A stretch of 64,000 bases of DNA from Trissonchulus latispiculum (lineage: Eukaryota; Nematoda; Enoplea; Enoplida; Ironidae): the NCBI GenBank assembly GCA_030248195.1, contig JASAND010021436.1, positions 62,001 through 126,000 of the forward strand, given 5' to 3'. Position 1 is the first letter of the stretch. Every line of letters starts with the position of its first letter. Below are positions 18,703-31,684 of this stretch, piece after piece. The notes beneath the pieces are model-generated. The model did not search any database and was not told where the DNA came from. It worked only from the letters and a program-made list of their open reading frames with translations. Made by a program: the position numbers and the translations under genes.

Positions 18703-20102
18703 TAGTGCTGGGACCGGTTCCAAAAGAACCGGTAGAACCGGAACCGGTAAGATTTTTAGAACCGGAACCGGTGGCTTTTGGAACCGGACCGGTTCTAGTG
18801 TAAATTTTGGCTGTTTGAAACTACAATCAAGGTTTATTTTGTAAAATTTTATCAGGAATTTGAATTTAGCAGTTGGAATTTAAACAATTTTGGAAATTCT
18901 ATTTAGACTGAAATTTTGAGGACGGCTAAGTTTTTGTGTAAATGGTAGAAGATTTGATATCTATTTTATGGTATATTTTTAACAGCAGTTTTAAGTTTTC
19001 TATAAAGGTTATAACAAACGATTAACTAATGGTGTATTTAATGTTTGCTCTTCCTCAAGGTTGACAAAGGTTAAGCATTAAAGGATTTGATGATTTGCGG
19101 AGACTCTTCGAGCTTCGCTATTGCTTCTGCATTTTTTGTGTGCTGAACTTAAACTGAAGTATACCAGCAAAGGAGGTTAAGCTGAGCAATAGTTTCCCTG
19201 GACCCTGAGATCCAGTTCTTATTTAATAATAATTGGCTAGCGCTACCGAAAAAAGAATGATTTTGACGGCATATTAAAAATTTTCATATTCCATAGTCAT
19301 ATTTTAGTATTTTATGTCCGCTTTTGCTACAAAGTTATGTTTAGATATGTCGGCTAATATATAATATTAAAACAAAATCTGTGTAAAATATATAAAAACT
19401 TAACAGACTGATTTCATTTATTGCACTTGCAATGTTTGTTTTCGAATGTATGAAGTTAGCTGTATACATATACCTGAGTTCTGCAGAAGTGCTCGAAAAG
19501 TATAATTCTCGTTCAACGATTTGCTGCAATTTTCTTCTGCTGTATTTTTCAATCTCAGAAAAACCTTCGGCCCCCAGCTAACTGCATTTCAATGATTAAT
19601 AGTTGACCCTATACCGTTGAATCGATGAGCAAATTTTATTGGACGGTTTGAAATTACTCAAGGAAAGTTTTATTTTTGACTGATAGTAAGTTATGTTTGT
19701 TATTTCTAAAGTTGCGACGCTTGCTTTCTGAAAGGCAGCAGCAAAATTTTTGTCTGGATTGAGAATTACTTAGTATCTTGGTAAGCTATGTTACCTAAAA
19801 TGTACCCAACATTTTGCTAAAATGTGGAGACAGACAACATCTTTTTGACAGAATATATTTGTAAATAGTAAAAAGTAGTCAAAAACTGCTTTAAAATACC
19901 TTTATAGTTTTGTGCAGTCAATTATATATCATGTTTTTATAGCAATTTTCAAAAACTACAAAAAATGACTGATTTTAGCGTTTTTATAAAAACTACCTAT
20001 TGGAATCGGAACCGGTAGCTAGAACCGGAACCGGAACTGGAACCGGTAGCCAAGAACCGGAACCGGAACCGGTTTCAAAAATCGGAACCGGTCCCAGCAC
20101 TA
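18703..20102. mobile_element. Non-autonomous hAT-type DNA transposon with GAACCGG subterminal repeats
   Basis: An 8-bp duplication GTATCATG flanks it on both sides (18695-18702 and 20103-20110). Terminal inverted repeats of 19 bp begin TAGTGCTGGGACCGG. Many GGTTC/GAACCGG copies crowd the subterminal ~100 bp at both ends, as is common for hAT transposase binding sites. The interior is AT-rich and has no transposase. Confidence 0.85.
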
Positions 20103-20376
20103 GTATCATGGTATTCTATTATTGTATCTGGAATGGAATCATGTGGCAAGAAAGCTATTTTAGGGCTTAGGCCGCATAATCATGTGGCACGAATGCTATT
20201 TTGACCGCATAAATTTATGTTCTGTTCGGTTCTGCTAGAGTTTTGGAGATGTTTATCTTCCGTAGATTTTTATTGTCATCGCCCTGTTTCGAGATTCAGT
20301 TAGGTCAAATAATATGCCTAGATACGCAAATTGCGTCACAACTTTATTTTCGAATTAATAGACATATATAGTGTTG

Positions 20377-23300
20377 TTAAACAGCAGTTGTGGCGTCGTT
20401 ACTGGCAGTGTTTAGATTTAACGATTGCTGTCTCAGTTTGTCTGATATTTTCGATCGTCCAAACTGTGGAAAGATATCTCTGGTCGACTTAACAATACCC
20501 TGCTTATGCATCACTTGATAGAGCAGTGATACCAATACTAGTGTTAGCATACTGGTCAGCATACAGAATGAGCGCATTGGTAACAGTGGTCCATGAGTGT
20601 TGTCCACAAAAGGCAACTGGATAAATGGGGAGATGTTTAGACTGGAATCTCCATAGAGTATTCGCAGAGTTATCCCTACCACCAGAGCCGATGCAGCACC
20701 ATAGGTGTTGCTGTACTGAAAATGAAGTGCGCAGTACATCTGAGGAAAGACTAGAGTATACAGGCAGTCAAATGGTAGAAACCAGTAGATGTGAAATGGT
20801 TTGCGAAGCAGCATACACAAAGTTGCAATTATGGTCCCCGTAATGATCAGAAATGTTCGTCCAACGCATAGCAGTTCTCCATCTGAAGCCTAAAATATAT
20901 ATGTGCATGTTTATTAGTCAAATGGTCCAATAGTTTACAACATATAGGAAGTGTATAATGAATATATGTCTACTAAGTGCTAGCAAGAGTAGATGATAGG
21001 AAGAGTATGACACGGGACTCTTCCTAGTGTAATTGGCCTGTCAGATGCTCGGCACATTAAGGCCGAAATCTCGGGGGGGGGGTCACGGTTAACACAGTTA
21101 ACCATGTGTTTATATGCGTTTGAACTAAAATGAATCTGATTGGCTAATCCCCTACCTTATGTCAAAATTACGTGTATAAGGTGACCCCCCCCCCCGAGAT
21201 CTCGGGGGGGCTCAGCTTAACGTTGTTAAGCGTGTGTTTATATGCGTTTGAACTGAAATACATTTGATTGGTTACTTAGCTATCGTAGCCCTCACCAGTG
21301 CATTTCAATAGCAGCAGCGAAGCAGCCAATCAAATGCATTTCAGTTCAAACGCATATAAACACACGCTTAACAACGTTAAGCTGAGCCCCCGAGATCTCG
21401 GGGGGGGGTCACCTTATACACGTAATTTTGACATAAGGTAGGGGATTAGCCAATCAGATTCATTTTAGTTCAAACGTATATAAACACATGGTTAACTGTG
21501 TTAACCGTGACCCCCCCCCCCGAGATTTCGGCCTTAATGTTCCGAGCATATGACAGGCCAATTACACTAGCAAGGGTACGGTGTCGTACTCTTGCTATTA
21601 TTAACTCTTGGTGCTAGTGATGTGGGTGGATCGGATCGGCTTGATTGTCTTGGATCGCCGATTCGAGAAATTAGGCAAAACTTTGCAATTTAGCAAAAGT
21701 TTCGCATTTTTCAAAAAACAGCTCATTTGAATTTTGTTTGAATGATGAAGCTTTTGTTAAAAATGTTTGCACGATGAATTTTATTTATATATTTTAAACT
21801 AGTATATTGGTCACCGACCCAATTTTTCGCCCGCCAGTCTAGGTACGGCCGACTGATGATTCTTTTCACCGGCTATCCAAAATACAAGCAAAACTAAATG
21901 ATTTTTGATAGTTTTCAAGGCTGAAGATAGCTACTTTTTGGTGATAGCCCGCAGACACTGTCACCGGCCGGTCACCGCAAACTTTGCCAATGGCCGGATC
22001 GGATAGGCAGTATATAATTGTGCCTTCCGATCCGATATACATCACTAATGGCTGCCATGTTATCAGAGGATGTATGACTGCTATATATATTATCTTTTTT
22101 TGCGTTAAAAATAATTTACAATCTCATTTTACTCATTGCTTATACCTCTCGTCTCAGGCATCCTCCATAAATGTTGTGGGTGAAAATGTAGCTCGAAGCC
22201 AGCATTGATGCTCCGAGTACAGTGAGGAGACCTCCTAGGTACCCGCCAGTTAGCACTGAAAGCACATTCGGAGGAATATATTTCACCACACTATAATAGG
22301 GAATAGTTGATGCATTTTCACCCATCAGCTTGCCACTGTTTAGGAAAGTGATATTTCTCCAGTCTAAAATATGAACAACCTAATAGGTTTATGTAATAAT
22401 AATAATATGGATTACAATTTTGCTTTATATATATATATATTATATATTTATACATACATACATATATATATATGTATATATATATACATATATATATGCT
22501 GATAAGGTTCCTGATTAGGGTTTCCCCTCTTATTTGTGATTTTGACTTGGCTGTTTTGTAACCATCTCAATAGAACCTTGAGTGTACGATAGAACTGGGC
22601 AAACAGTGCTAACTGCTAACAAATGTCATCACTAAATATTAACATATACCTGTTATAGAGCCTATCGAGCCTAAAGCTAAGCCTGGTAATGCATTAATCA
22701 GGGTACCGAATACGCACACAAGAGTGGCTATCTTGGAACCTTTACTCGTTCGACATGATAGTAATGACTGGAAATAGCTCTGAAATAACAGAAGACAGTT
22801 ATCCCGTCAAGAGACAGAGACATCGATTTAGACATTACATTGTAGTATATAATTGGCGTCAGAATTTAGTCTAAATATTACTATATTACTAGTACATGAG
22901 TAGATTTACAGACGTGCACTTACTAACCGAAAGGGTCCATGCAGTGGAGTGGGAGTAGAGTTGTGACGCGGGCCGGTGGCGGGCCGCGGGCTCGGGCCGG
23001 GCGGGCCCGGCCCGGGCCCGGGCCCGGGCCCGGCCGGGATTTTCCGGCGACGGCCCGCCCCGCGGCCCGGCCCTAAAGTTAACACATCGCCGGCCCGCCA
23101 CCGGCCCGCGAGCCGGTGGCGGGCCGCGGGCCGGGCCGGTATTTTTGGTCGTTAAATGGCAATTTTTCAATAAATTTCGATGCAATTTCAAGTCTGCAAG
23201 CAAAATGTCATTTACGAATTTTTAATGGCCTTGTTTTAAGATTATTAATTACACATAATGGATAAGAATTCAGCTGTACCGGTATCTGGGGGTTTAAGGT

Positions 23301-26300
23301 TGTTATATGGTGGCTGTCTACTTATTGGATATACTTAATCCTTTTTAAGTTACGTCTATGAGAAAAGTGAAGAAGCTTTTTATATGTGAACAGTTAATGC
23401 AAAGCAATTGGAATGAAAACATTCACTTAATTAGGTTATAGGTATTAGGTAGCCCCATGGTATTGATGTAAGGGGGTATTGTTCGCAGTTTAAGACGTAG
23501 TGCTCTTGCTTGTAATTGCTGATTTGAAACGTAACCAGTATCCAAAACATTGGTAGACTGAAACTAATAAAAAATGGTTTTGTTCATTCCCTGCTATTTG
23601 ATCATGTAAATTAGACCGTTATGTCAAAATCAAGTACGTTGACAAACTTAACACAAGAGAGATTTAGCTGGAGGAAGTGAAGAGTTTCAGAAAAAGCAGG
23701 AGAGCATCTGCGAGAAATAATGGAATCAGAAATGTAACATAGGTGTAAGAGTGGGTAGAAGTGACAGCTTGGATTTGTATATGGATAATGTGTGGAATCT
23801 TGAATAACAATGTAATATTTACCAAACACATAGTGAGCTGACCAGTATCCACTTGTTGTTATTTATTGTTTGTGAAACATGAACGACATGAAAATAGCCG
23901 TAAAATAAGTTGGGATTAGCTGTAAAACAAGTTGAAATAAATTCCCTAACAGTTCGAAACGTTTTCTGCGACGTCGGGCCGTCCGGCCCGTAGAAATTTG
24001 CGGCCCAGGGCCGGCCCACGTGGCCCGGCCCGCCACCGGCCCGCGGGCCGGTGGCGGGCTGCGGCCTGCGGGCTCGGGCCGGGCCGGCCCGGCCCGCGGC
24101 CCGGCCCGTAGGACCACATCGGCCCGCGGGCCGGCTCGGCCCGCAAAAATTTCTTATTTTCCAACACTAAGTGTGAGTTGTTGCGTTTGATTGTAACTAC
24201 ACAATATTAATCTTGTAATATACTTTGGGTTTGAAGTGAACATCTTGAGGTTTGTAAGGTTAAGACTACAAAAGACGCTTTAAAAAATAAACCTGTAATG
24301 GTAGGCTGCCCAAAGTTAATGTTGTGAATTTATCCACGTAAATTCCGGCATGTCTTCCTTCAATCCTTCCCAAAACTTCAGTAAATTTGGACGGATATGA
24401 AGCTTGGCTTATGATAGCTTGAGCCGCTGAAGTCCACTAAAATATAAATTTATTGTCTAGTGTGTATTCAATATATTATGTCAATGCCTTTTCTGCTGAC
24501 TACTTGCGTTCACAATCATTGAACGCCAGATAATGGCCTATCGTGTCAGTAACTCGAGTCGACACTGTGGAAAAATCAACACATTTTTCAGTCATAATTA
24601 TTGCATATATACGTATTAGGATTTGATTATTTATTTTTACTTTCAGTGTATAATTCAGTTACCATTGCTATGCACATGACAGTGTAGTGAATGAAATTTG
24701 TTACAACCATTGAGTATAAGCCTCCAGAAATCAGGTAAGTAATTAGGCAAATCAAAGTGATACAAATGGCAAACTCCTCCTGAACACCCATCGTTATTGA
24801 CATGAGGGATGCTCAAATAAAAACATAGACTGGAAATAATTTTACATATTTAAAATTAGTCACACAGATGATCAATTTTAATTTCAGACAGATTTTAACA
24901 GATATAAGTAATGTGAATAACATTGTAATACTGTCGTTACTACATACATACCAGTTGAAGAAATGATAACCAGGCATATACTGATTTCACAAATCAGTAC
25001 AATGCATGATATTAAAGCTGTAAATTTTGAGCCATACTGAGCTTCAAAGATATCTAGAAAGCAGCTGTGATTGTCCAAACGCATTTGGCCACAAAATATT
25101 AGTTCTCCTGAAATATTACGCAAGAGACAAAAGTCAACAGGTGAGCAAAAACAGAAAAAGCAAATAACAATGAGTGGCTGGGTGCTCAGTGGATTCTATC
25201 CGATAGTGAGTACAGCCTCAGAATTGACTCTCTAATAATTCGCTAATTTCACCATAAAATTTACAATTTGCGTGAAATTTTCAAGCTTTCCCTAGCTTTT
25301 GACTATTTAACATGTATCATATCGTTTTTTGATAATATTATTTCGATTCTGGCTTGAATCTTCAGTCAAAAATATTTCAGTAATATCTCTTTAACATTAG
25401 TCATGGCAAATTTTATTATCACACGAAAGTTCTGCAATTGAACTGATGAACTTTTGAACTGAACAGTTGCTGTTCACGATCCCTTGTTAATGCCTACCGA
25501 TAATCAAACTGAGGCACATGGCAATGGGCAGCTGTGACCACAGGAGTCCACGGTCATGCACTTCTTGAGCAACAGCACAGGAAAAGATACCAGCCGTTCG
25601 AACTGCTGCAACAAAAATCAGAGTCAGAACCTGTAAAAGCAGAAGTACAGTATATGGTGTATAATAGTATACAATCAACAGTTATGAAAGCAATTAGTAG
25701 GTTTAATTTACAATCCTGGTTCTTGTGTGACAAAACCGTTAGGCACAAGTTTAAGTCTTTACTGAGCAGGGCCCTGTTGCACCAACTTTTAATCAGTAAT
25801 CAGTAATCAGTAATCAGTAATCAGCAATCAGTAATCAGTAAGTTATTTTCCGTTGCACAAGACTACTGATTACGGATTGCTGATTACTGATTACTGATTA
25901 CACGAGAAATAAACGTCTTCATATACGTTTACTGATTACTGATTAGATGAGAAATAAACGTCCATACATTTACTGATTACTGATTACGTAGGACATACGG
26001 CTGATTGTGGCATATTGCTGGCCCGGAAACTCAAAAAAGGACTACCTAATTACAGCTTTACTACTACATTTTAGAAATTTGTAGTTTATTTTTAATTGTT
26101 GGTAGTTTATCCATTTTTATTGATTTTAGTGCTAACTGTACTTATTGGCTTACCAAGAGTGGAAAGTTACTACAACATATATTTATAGCAGAAGTAGGCT
26201 TATTTGCTAAAAACCGGTGAAATTCAACGGATAACAAAGTATTCACTAAGTATTAATGAAAGGGTTCACGAAATTTGCCCCTAATTACTGAAAAATTAGA

Positions 26301-26670
26301 CTGATTGTGCAGTAATCATGGTAAAGGAGACTGATTAAAATTTAGCAAAAATAATCAGTAATCAGTAATCAGGAAAGAGTTTGGTGCAACAACTTACTGA
26401 TTATTCACTGATTATTCACTGATTATTTACTGATTACTGATTACTGATTACTGATTGCAATCAGTAAAGTTGGTGCAACAGATTTTACTGATTACTGATT
26501 ACTGATTACTGATCAGTAATCAGTGGTTGGTGCAACAGGGCCCTGGGATACTATTGTCATTGATTCTTGATACTCTTGATACTTGATACTTGATACTTGA
26601 TGCCAGAACAAACCTTTAACCAAAACCTCCGCAATCGATTGATTGATCGATTGATTGATAGATAGATTGG

Positions 26671-26710
<40 letters not shown>

Positions 26711-27530
26711 CATGAATCATGAATGCTATTAGTTTACTTACACAACAGTGTGAAACATCCAAACACCATTCCAATATTTTTCTCCCCAAGATAGAATTTT
26801 TCAGTACTGGTCGGCGTATAGGTGTCCTCATCCTCCCAGGAGTTTGGTCCCTCATTGTTGAGAGAGTGAGTTATACTGGAGGAAGGAGTTGGCTCAGAGG
26901 AATCCAGTGGTTCCGGAGGACACAGTCTTTCCTCTGATCGATTGTATCGATCTGTAACAGTAGTTTCTGTTGTTGCTGATCGATGAAAAGAAAGAATGTC
27001 GTCTCCGTCGAGTTGATCGTTACTTGATCCGCCAGTCACGTGATTACTGTCGGGATGACGCACAAGACATTCTTCCTGAAACAATAAATAATAGTAAAGA
27101 CAATAATGAAAATAGGATGATAATGATAATGATAATGATAATATGCACAGAATGACATGGTATCCGAGCCGAGATAGCTACTTTAAGTGCAAGTTAGTGA
27201 TATTCTTAGCAATATTGCAGTAGGTAAATCTGAAAGTGCATTTGGTTAAAACGGAAACTACGTAACCTAACAAACAACCTTTTATCTATTTGAACGAAAA
27301 CTAGGCTTGGTCACTATCTCATAGGTCATTTTGATATTTCACCTAGACTAATTATTACACTATAAATTTACTTGGCTTAGGCGCTGGCGCTGTCTTTCTT
27401 TGGAAGATTTTCGAGGTGATGACGACGGGGATGTGCTCTCTTCTCGGCACAGACATCGTGGAGTGCACCAGCCGAGGAGAATACTTCCGACATAAACGAT
27501 GGCAATGATCAGAATGGCAATTGCTGACAT
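20377..27530 (-). CDS. SLC5A7/CHT1-like sodium-coupled transporter (divergent choline-transporter homologue), nine exons
   Basis: Coding exons in order are 27372-27530, 26742-27075, 25498-25605, 24952-25107, 24663-24811, 24293-24436, 22650-22779, 22146-22363 and 20377-20889. All have GT-AG borders and consistent phases, giving 636 residues. The start ATG has an in-frame stop 12 bp upstream and leads straight into the first membrane helix. Landmarks align with the CHT1 family: a G-L-L-W-S-Q-L-P loop in exon 3, L-P-L-Q-S-Y-F-Q at the exon 6/7 junction, and F-P-Q-M-Y followed by N-T-Y-G-A in the last exon. Family members import choline with Na+ at cholinergic terminals. Two oddities stand out. 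Exons 1-2 add a ~110-residue hydrophilic Ser/Glu/Pro-rich insert between helices 1 and 2. The S-A-D-S-S sodium-site region of CHT1 is L-G-A-S-M here (~443-447). Family is confident; choline transport is uncertain. Confidence 0.88.
20984..21610. mobile_element. Foldback/MITE of the CAAGAGT family, in an intron
   Basis: The ends are CAAGAGT and ACTCTTG, with a perfect 7-bp duplication GTGCTAG on both sides. Nested inverted arms contain the AAGGCCGAAATCTCGGGGG block, poly-C/poly-G runs and a TATATGCGTTTGAACT block, and fold almost completely. It lies in the last intron of the transporter gene. The same termini occur at 53575-54578. Confidence 0.88.
22428..22499. repeat. TA-rich microsatellite
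   Basis: Alternating TA and short TACA/TATG repeats in the intron between transporter exons 7 and 8. Confidence 0.9.
22956..24169. mobile_element. Non-autonomous hAT-like element with GGCCCG-rich ends, in an intron
   Basis: It is flanked by AGTGGGAG (22948-22955) and AGTGTGAG (24170-24177), an 8-bp duplication with one change. The termini start TAGAGTTG and, on the other strand, TAGTGTTG. Both subterminal regions (~22973-23140 and ~23985-24145) are dense GGCCCG/CCGGGC and GCCGGTGGCGGGC palindromic repeats in an otherwise AT-rich window. There is no transposase gene. It sits between transporter exons 6 and 7. Confidence 0.78.
25767..26545. mobile_element. MITE with CAGGGCCCTGTTGCACCAAC termini and ATCAGTA arrays
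   Basis: Inverted termini lie at 25767-25786 and 26526-26545. Inside, 7-bp units (ATCAGTA and its complement) form tandem arrays on both arms, with an AT-rich core. No clear target duplication was found. It lies in the intron between transporter exons 2 and 3. Confidence 0.78.
26633..26711. repeat. GATT microsatellite
   Basis: (GATT)n with a few interruptions, ending 30 bp from transporter exon 2. A shorter GATAAT array lies at 27118-27142, and a small GATT run at ~16087-16108. Confidence 0.92.
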
Positions 27531-30038
27531 TGATAAGCATTAGTCAACTAATTAGATAAATACTTAGTCTGCAGTAATAAAATGACAACTAGAAAGTAAG
27601 TAATAATAATCCATGAACTAGCGACTTATCTTTTAATACAAATTATGCATGCTCATCTTCTCTGTCCAAACAGAGATTGACTAATCTTCTTCATGCATAG
27701 AAATTCAGCTAAAAGTAGGTCTGTAATAGGATTATTAATATTTAAACTTATTTAGGTTTGACCTATTTCTAATATCCTCAAATTTCTTGAAACCATTCCA
27801 ATGTTTGTCGATAGGCTTTTAAGGAAAGATTTGTTAATAAAGAATACGTCCACAAATGTGTCCCTTCACAAGAAGAAGAACGCGTTAAGAAGTAAGGGCT
27901 TAAAAGAAAATCAAACATACGTTTTTCATGCGTATATGATTATAATATATATAATATTATTATAACATTATATTGTATTATATTCATATATTAACACAGG
28001 GTCGAGTTTTGGTGGTAAACTTGATTGTTCCGCTCCTACTGTTAATAGTTATGAACCAATACTGCTGTTTCTGTTTATAGAAGCTAAATTCAACTTTATC
28101 CGTTTCTTGAAAAAGCACAGCTCTTTCTCCGAAACAAGCTCAAGCAAAAGCTGTACATACATCATTTTGCCACAAGTAGGTAGTGCCTACCAAACTAATA
28201 TGCTCTTGTATGTTAATTGTTTACCATTAGACAGAGAAATTGGCTATTTCTGAGGAAATACAGTTCAGATTTTCTGCCAAAATAAGCCATTCTAGATTCA
28301 CAGATTTAGCTTCCGCTGAAATTGAACTAACGTCTTGATTTAACGTCTCAAAAGGTTGAACAACTAACTTCTTGAAGTTTTAACATTAATTGAATGTTCA
28401 GAGGTTTGTTTAGAGTACTCGCCCTTACAGCTAATTGATGTAGAGGAAGGAACTCTGCTAATACAATAAATATGAAGGAAGAGGAAACAGAGAGCTTTTT
28501 CCAACTAAAATCAGAATCTGTTAATGGCTGTGCAAACAAAAACACCGGCTTCGATTGGAAGTCTACACAAATGCATTAACCCCTGTTTTAAGTATAAGAA
28601 GAAGCCGATACGAAGCAATATAATTTTAATTCTAAGGTTTTGCTTCTAAGGAAAAAGCTAACAGTACGTCGATAAAATCGAGAGATTAGCATTTAGCAAA
28701 CAAAAAGAATAAGACAAAAGTCGTAGAACGTTTGCTTCTTTTAAGGTGGTGATTCCCTTTGGTCACATCACATAACGTTTGCACCATCATTACTCATTCA
28801 TTATTTGGAGTTCAGAAGCCATTTTTATATCAAAATGCGGCTTGACATTTTCTCTTTTTAATGCATACCATGAAACTAATGTTTCTTTGCTGAAATATTT
28901 TTAACACATTTTAGAAGAAGTATAAGTTTTCAGATTTTTTGCAGACTCAAGTAAATTTTTTCGCGAGACATCGGTTATATCATTCGATACTTCCATCAAA
29001 TAGCTGGGGACAATTTTTTATTTATTGTGAAATCGCTCTTCGTTATAGAGAAATAAGCTAAAATGTATGCGCAACCTGGACTTTTGCCTACTTTTCCCCT
29101 CTTTGGCAAGCCACCACTTTAGCTACAAAGCAGCAATCGGGGCAACTATAAAAACGTCCCGGGGTATATTTGTGCAGAACACATCTGTTAAGTAGCAGCC
29201 CTCCAGCTTTTATTTTGAATGCTCCACAATCTTTGGAAAAAATGGTCGTGTTTTTGCAAAAACTACATTTTTTATGATAGCAGCCTACGGGATAGCTGTT
29301 GGAAGACGATCATGCGTCGGATAATTTGCCCCTATGGGACCTTCAGATCGACGCCCTCAGTTTGATTTTACGGCGTGCATAGTTCAACAAATGATGGATT
29401 ATTTGATTTCTGCACAAATGACAAATTTTCGAGGCCAAAACAAGAAAATCGGCTATATCCTATTTCCAATTTAATAAATGTCAGAATCAGAAAGCGACTT
29501 TTGAAATTTCAAAATCTAAACAAACATATTACACAGAACAAAAATGCTTGGTAAGTGCGCTAACGGGACTTTTCTAAGTGGATTCGAAAGAAAAAATCTA
29601 CAACTTTGTCGGTCAGAAACTTTCATTAAAACGTCAAACATTTTCTAAGACATGAGTAAATATAGTCGGGGAACCAGTTGTAAATAAACTTAGCCTCAGC
29701 TTTCCAGAACAAAAAGCTTCAAATTTGTATTCTTAACGTGTCTTCCATGACAGCTGCGGCATTTCCTTAACTTCGTGGATTCTGAGTGTTAATCAAATTT
29801 GTGTACGGAAACTCCGGATCGAATAATCTAGATCTAAAACGTGAAGAACGGCAAAAGAAGACAGACATCCCCTCCCCACCAACATAAACCCTATAAGCAT
29901 ACTCAGGCTCGTCGATGCTTACTCAATATAATGACGTGTAGGCCTAATACGATACGAATACTTGTTCTGCTATTAAAGCAATACTACCCATGCCTCCAAC
30001 AAGCTGGCACTTAGGTGGTGAACAACATTTTATTTATA
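27531..30038. other. AT-rich non-coding stretch upstream of the transporter gene
   Basis: It probably holds the promoter and 5' UTR of the minus-strand transporter gene. I see no exon, RNA gene or defined element. Confidence 0.5.
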
Positions 30039-30382
30039 AAGCCCGGTTCACACTAGGCAATAATTGCCGGCAATATGATTGCCAGCAATGTGATTGCCAA
30101 CAGATTGCCTAATTATTGCTAGTGTGAACAGTGCAAAAATTGCCAGCAATATTGCTGTCAATCAGTAATCTCTTCTAGGACAGCCAGCAAGCTTTGAGGC
30201 AATTAAACATGCTAATATAGGCGCGTACAGATTGCCACTAGACTATAATGTCAAATTTCCCGCTATATTGCCGGCAATCTTGGTGAAGTAGTGTGAACGG
30301 GTTCATTGCTGGCAATATTGTCATTGCTCCTAAATTGCTGGCAACTAGATTGCCTGAAGATTGCCTAGTGTGAACCGGGCTT
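30039..30382. mobile_element. MITE with AAGCCCGGTTCACACTAGGC termini
   Basis: A ~344-bp element. Both ends carry the same inverted terminus (20 bp shown, pairing extends further), followed by repeated TTGCCGGCAAT-like palindromes. There is no coding capacity. Target duplication is ambiguous because of A/T flanks. Confidence 0.83.
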
Positions 30383-31684
30383 AAGTGGAGGTGGAAGGTG
30401 AAACAGTAGGAATGTTCGACACCCAATTTTATTGCAACTTTGGAAATGGCGGCACGTTCCTGCAAAAAATAATGGTTATAATAACATAAAATTGGAATGA
30501 TAACATCGCTGCCATGGGATCAGTTCACTGGTGGAAAAACAACAAAATGTTTGGAACAAAGACATAACAAGACTTGAAGAAACCAAAGGAAGGCGTGCTG
30601 TGTTACTTGTCAGTTTCTATGTGCCACTTCACTGTCAGTATTTCAGTCAACATTCAGCACAAGCTCGTTAAGCTTGGTTCAACCGTCAATATTCAGAGAA
30701 TCGAGAATAACATCACACCGAAATGACACCAAACAAGTCTTTCCTAGTCTCAGTTGTTGCTGTTGCATTTAGACCGAGGCTTTTTAATTGAATTATGGCT
30801 TCCCTCTGTATACCCTATCCTAGAGGTGGGACAAAAGAAGGAAGCAAAAAAGAGGTAGGGAAAACTGTTCCTTAAAGTCCAGAGACTTTTAAGGGCCAGC
30901 TCCTGGTTCCATCAATGTCTCAGTAGAAATAACAACAGACACTCAAGATGAACTAGCCTTGTCTCTTCTGCTTCTATGAAAGGGAAATGAAATATTAGCC
31001 TGAAATTGAATTTTTTATTCGAAAAGTGTGAGTGTTTGATTAATTATACAGAGGCATCAATAGGGAATATAGTCTGAAGTAGCAGGGTTGCAGTCGTTTT
31101 GGTATATATATTAACTTTGAAAAAGTCTCCTACAAGCTGACTGAATAAAATGAACGCAATTCCGCTTCATCATTTATCGTGGATTTATCAGAGTAAAACT
31201 TTAGAAATTTTGACCTTCCATGAACTTAATTTCAATTTAAAACATTCAACGTGATCAGTGGTAAACGATTGTTTTTGTTGTGATTTAATAGCTGTATTTT
31301 TGCATGCCTTTGAAGACACGATCTTTCATCAAAACAGTTTGTCCTCATTTTTGAAAGCGGTCTGGGAAAAGTTTACACTTGTTTCAGCTATTACAAAAAT
31401 ATGGGAGAAATAGCGGATGTCTGGATTTAGGGACCATTTGTGAACTAATAATTTAATACGCTTTACATTTTCCTATTTCCCATTAAAGATGATGAGATGA
31501 AGCGCCGTATGACGTGGTGATTTTATATTATTAATAATAAAATTTTATTTTGAGGAGCTTTGCATTTATAATTATGCTTTCCCTGAAGTAAACTGGTGAC
31601 TGACTAGGCCTTATGACGACACTAAGGCAGACGCAAACCTGAGCGTAACTATCGCAAAACTTAACCGATATAGTTCAAATTTGG
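30383..31684. other. Non-coding stretch
   Basis: AT-rich sequence with no supported gene, RNA or repeat. Confidence 0.4.

Noticed and set aside
20625..20843. Plus-strand open frame over the transporter's last exon
   Set aside because: It is a shadow of the minus-strand exon, which has homology and correct splice sites.
22973..23140. CpG island promoter
   Set aside because: The GC richness is made of tandem palindromic GGCCCG units bounded by hAT-type ends and an 8-bp duplication.
25801..26520. Telomere-like repeat array
   Set aside because: The 7-bp ATCAGTA units differ from the nematode TTAGGC repeat, and occur as inverted arms inside a MITE.
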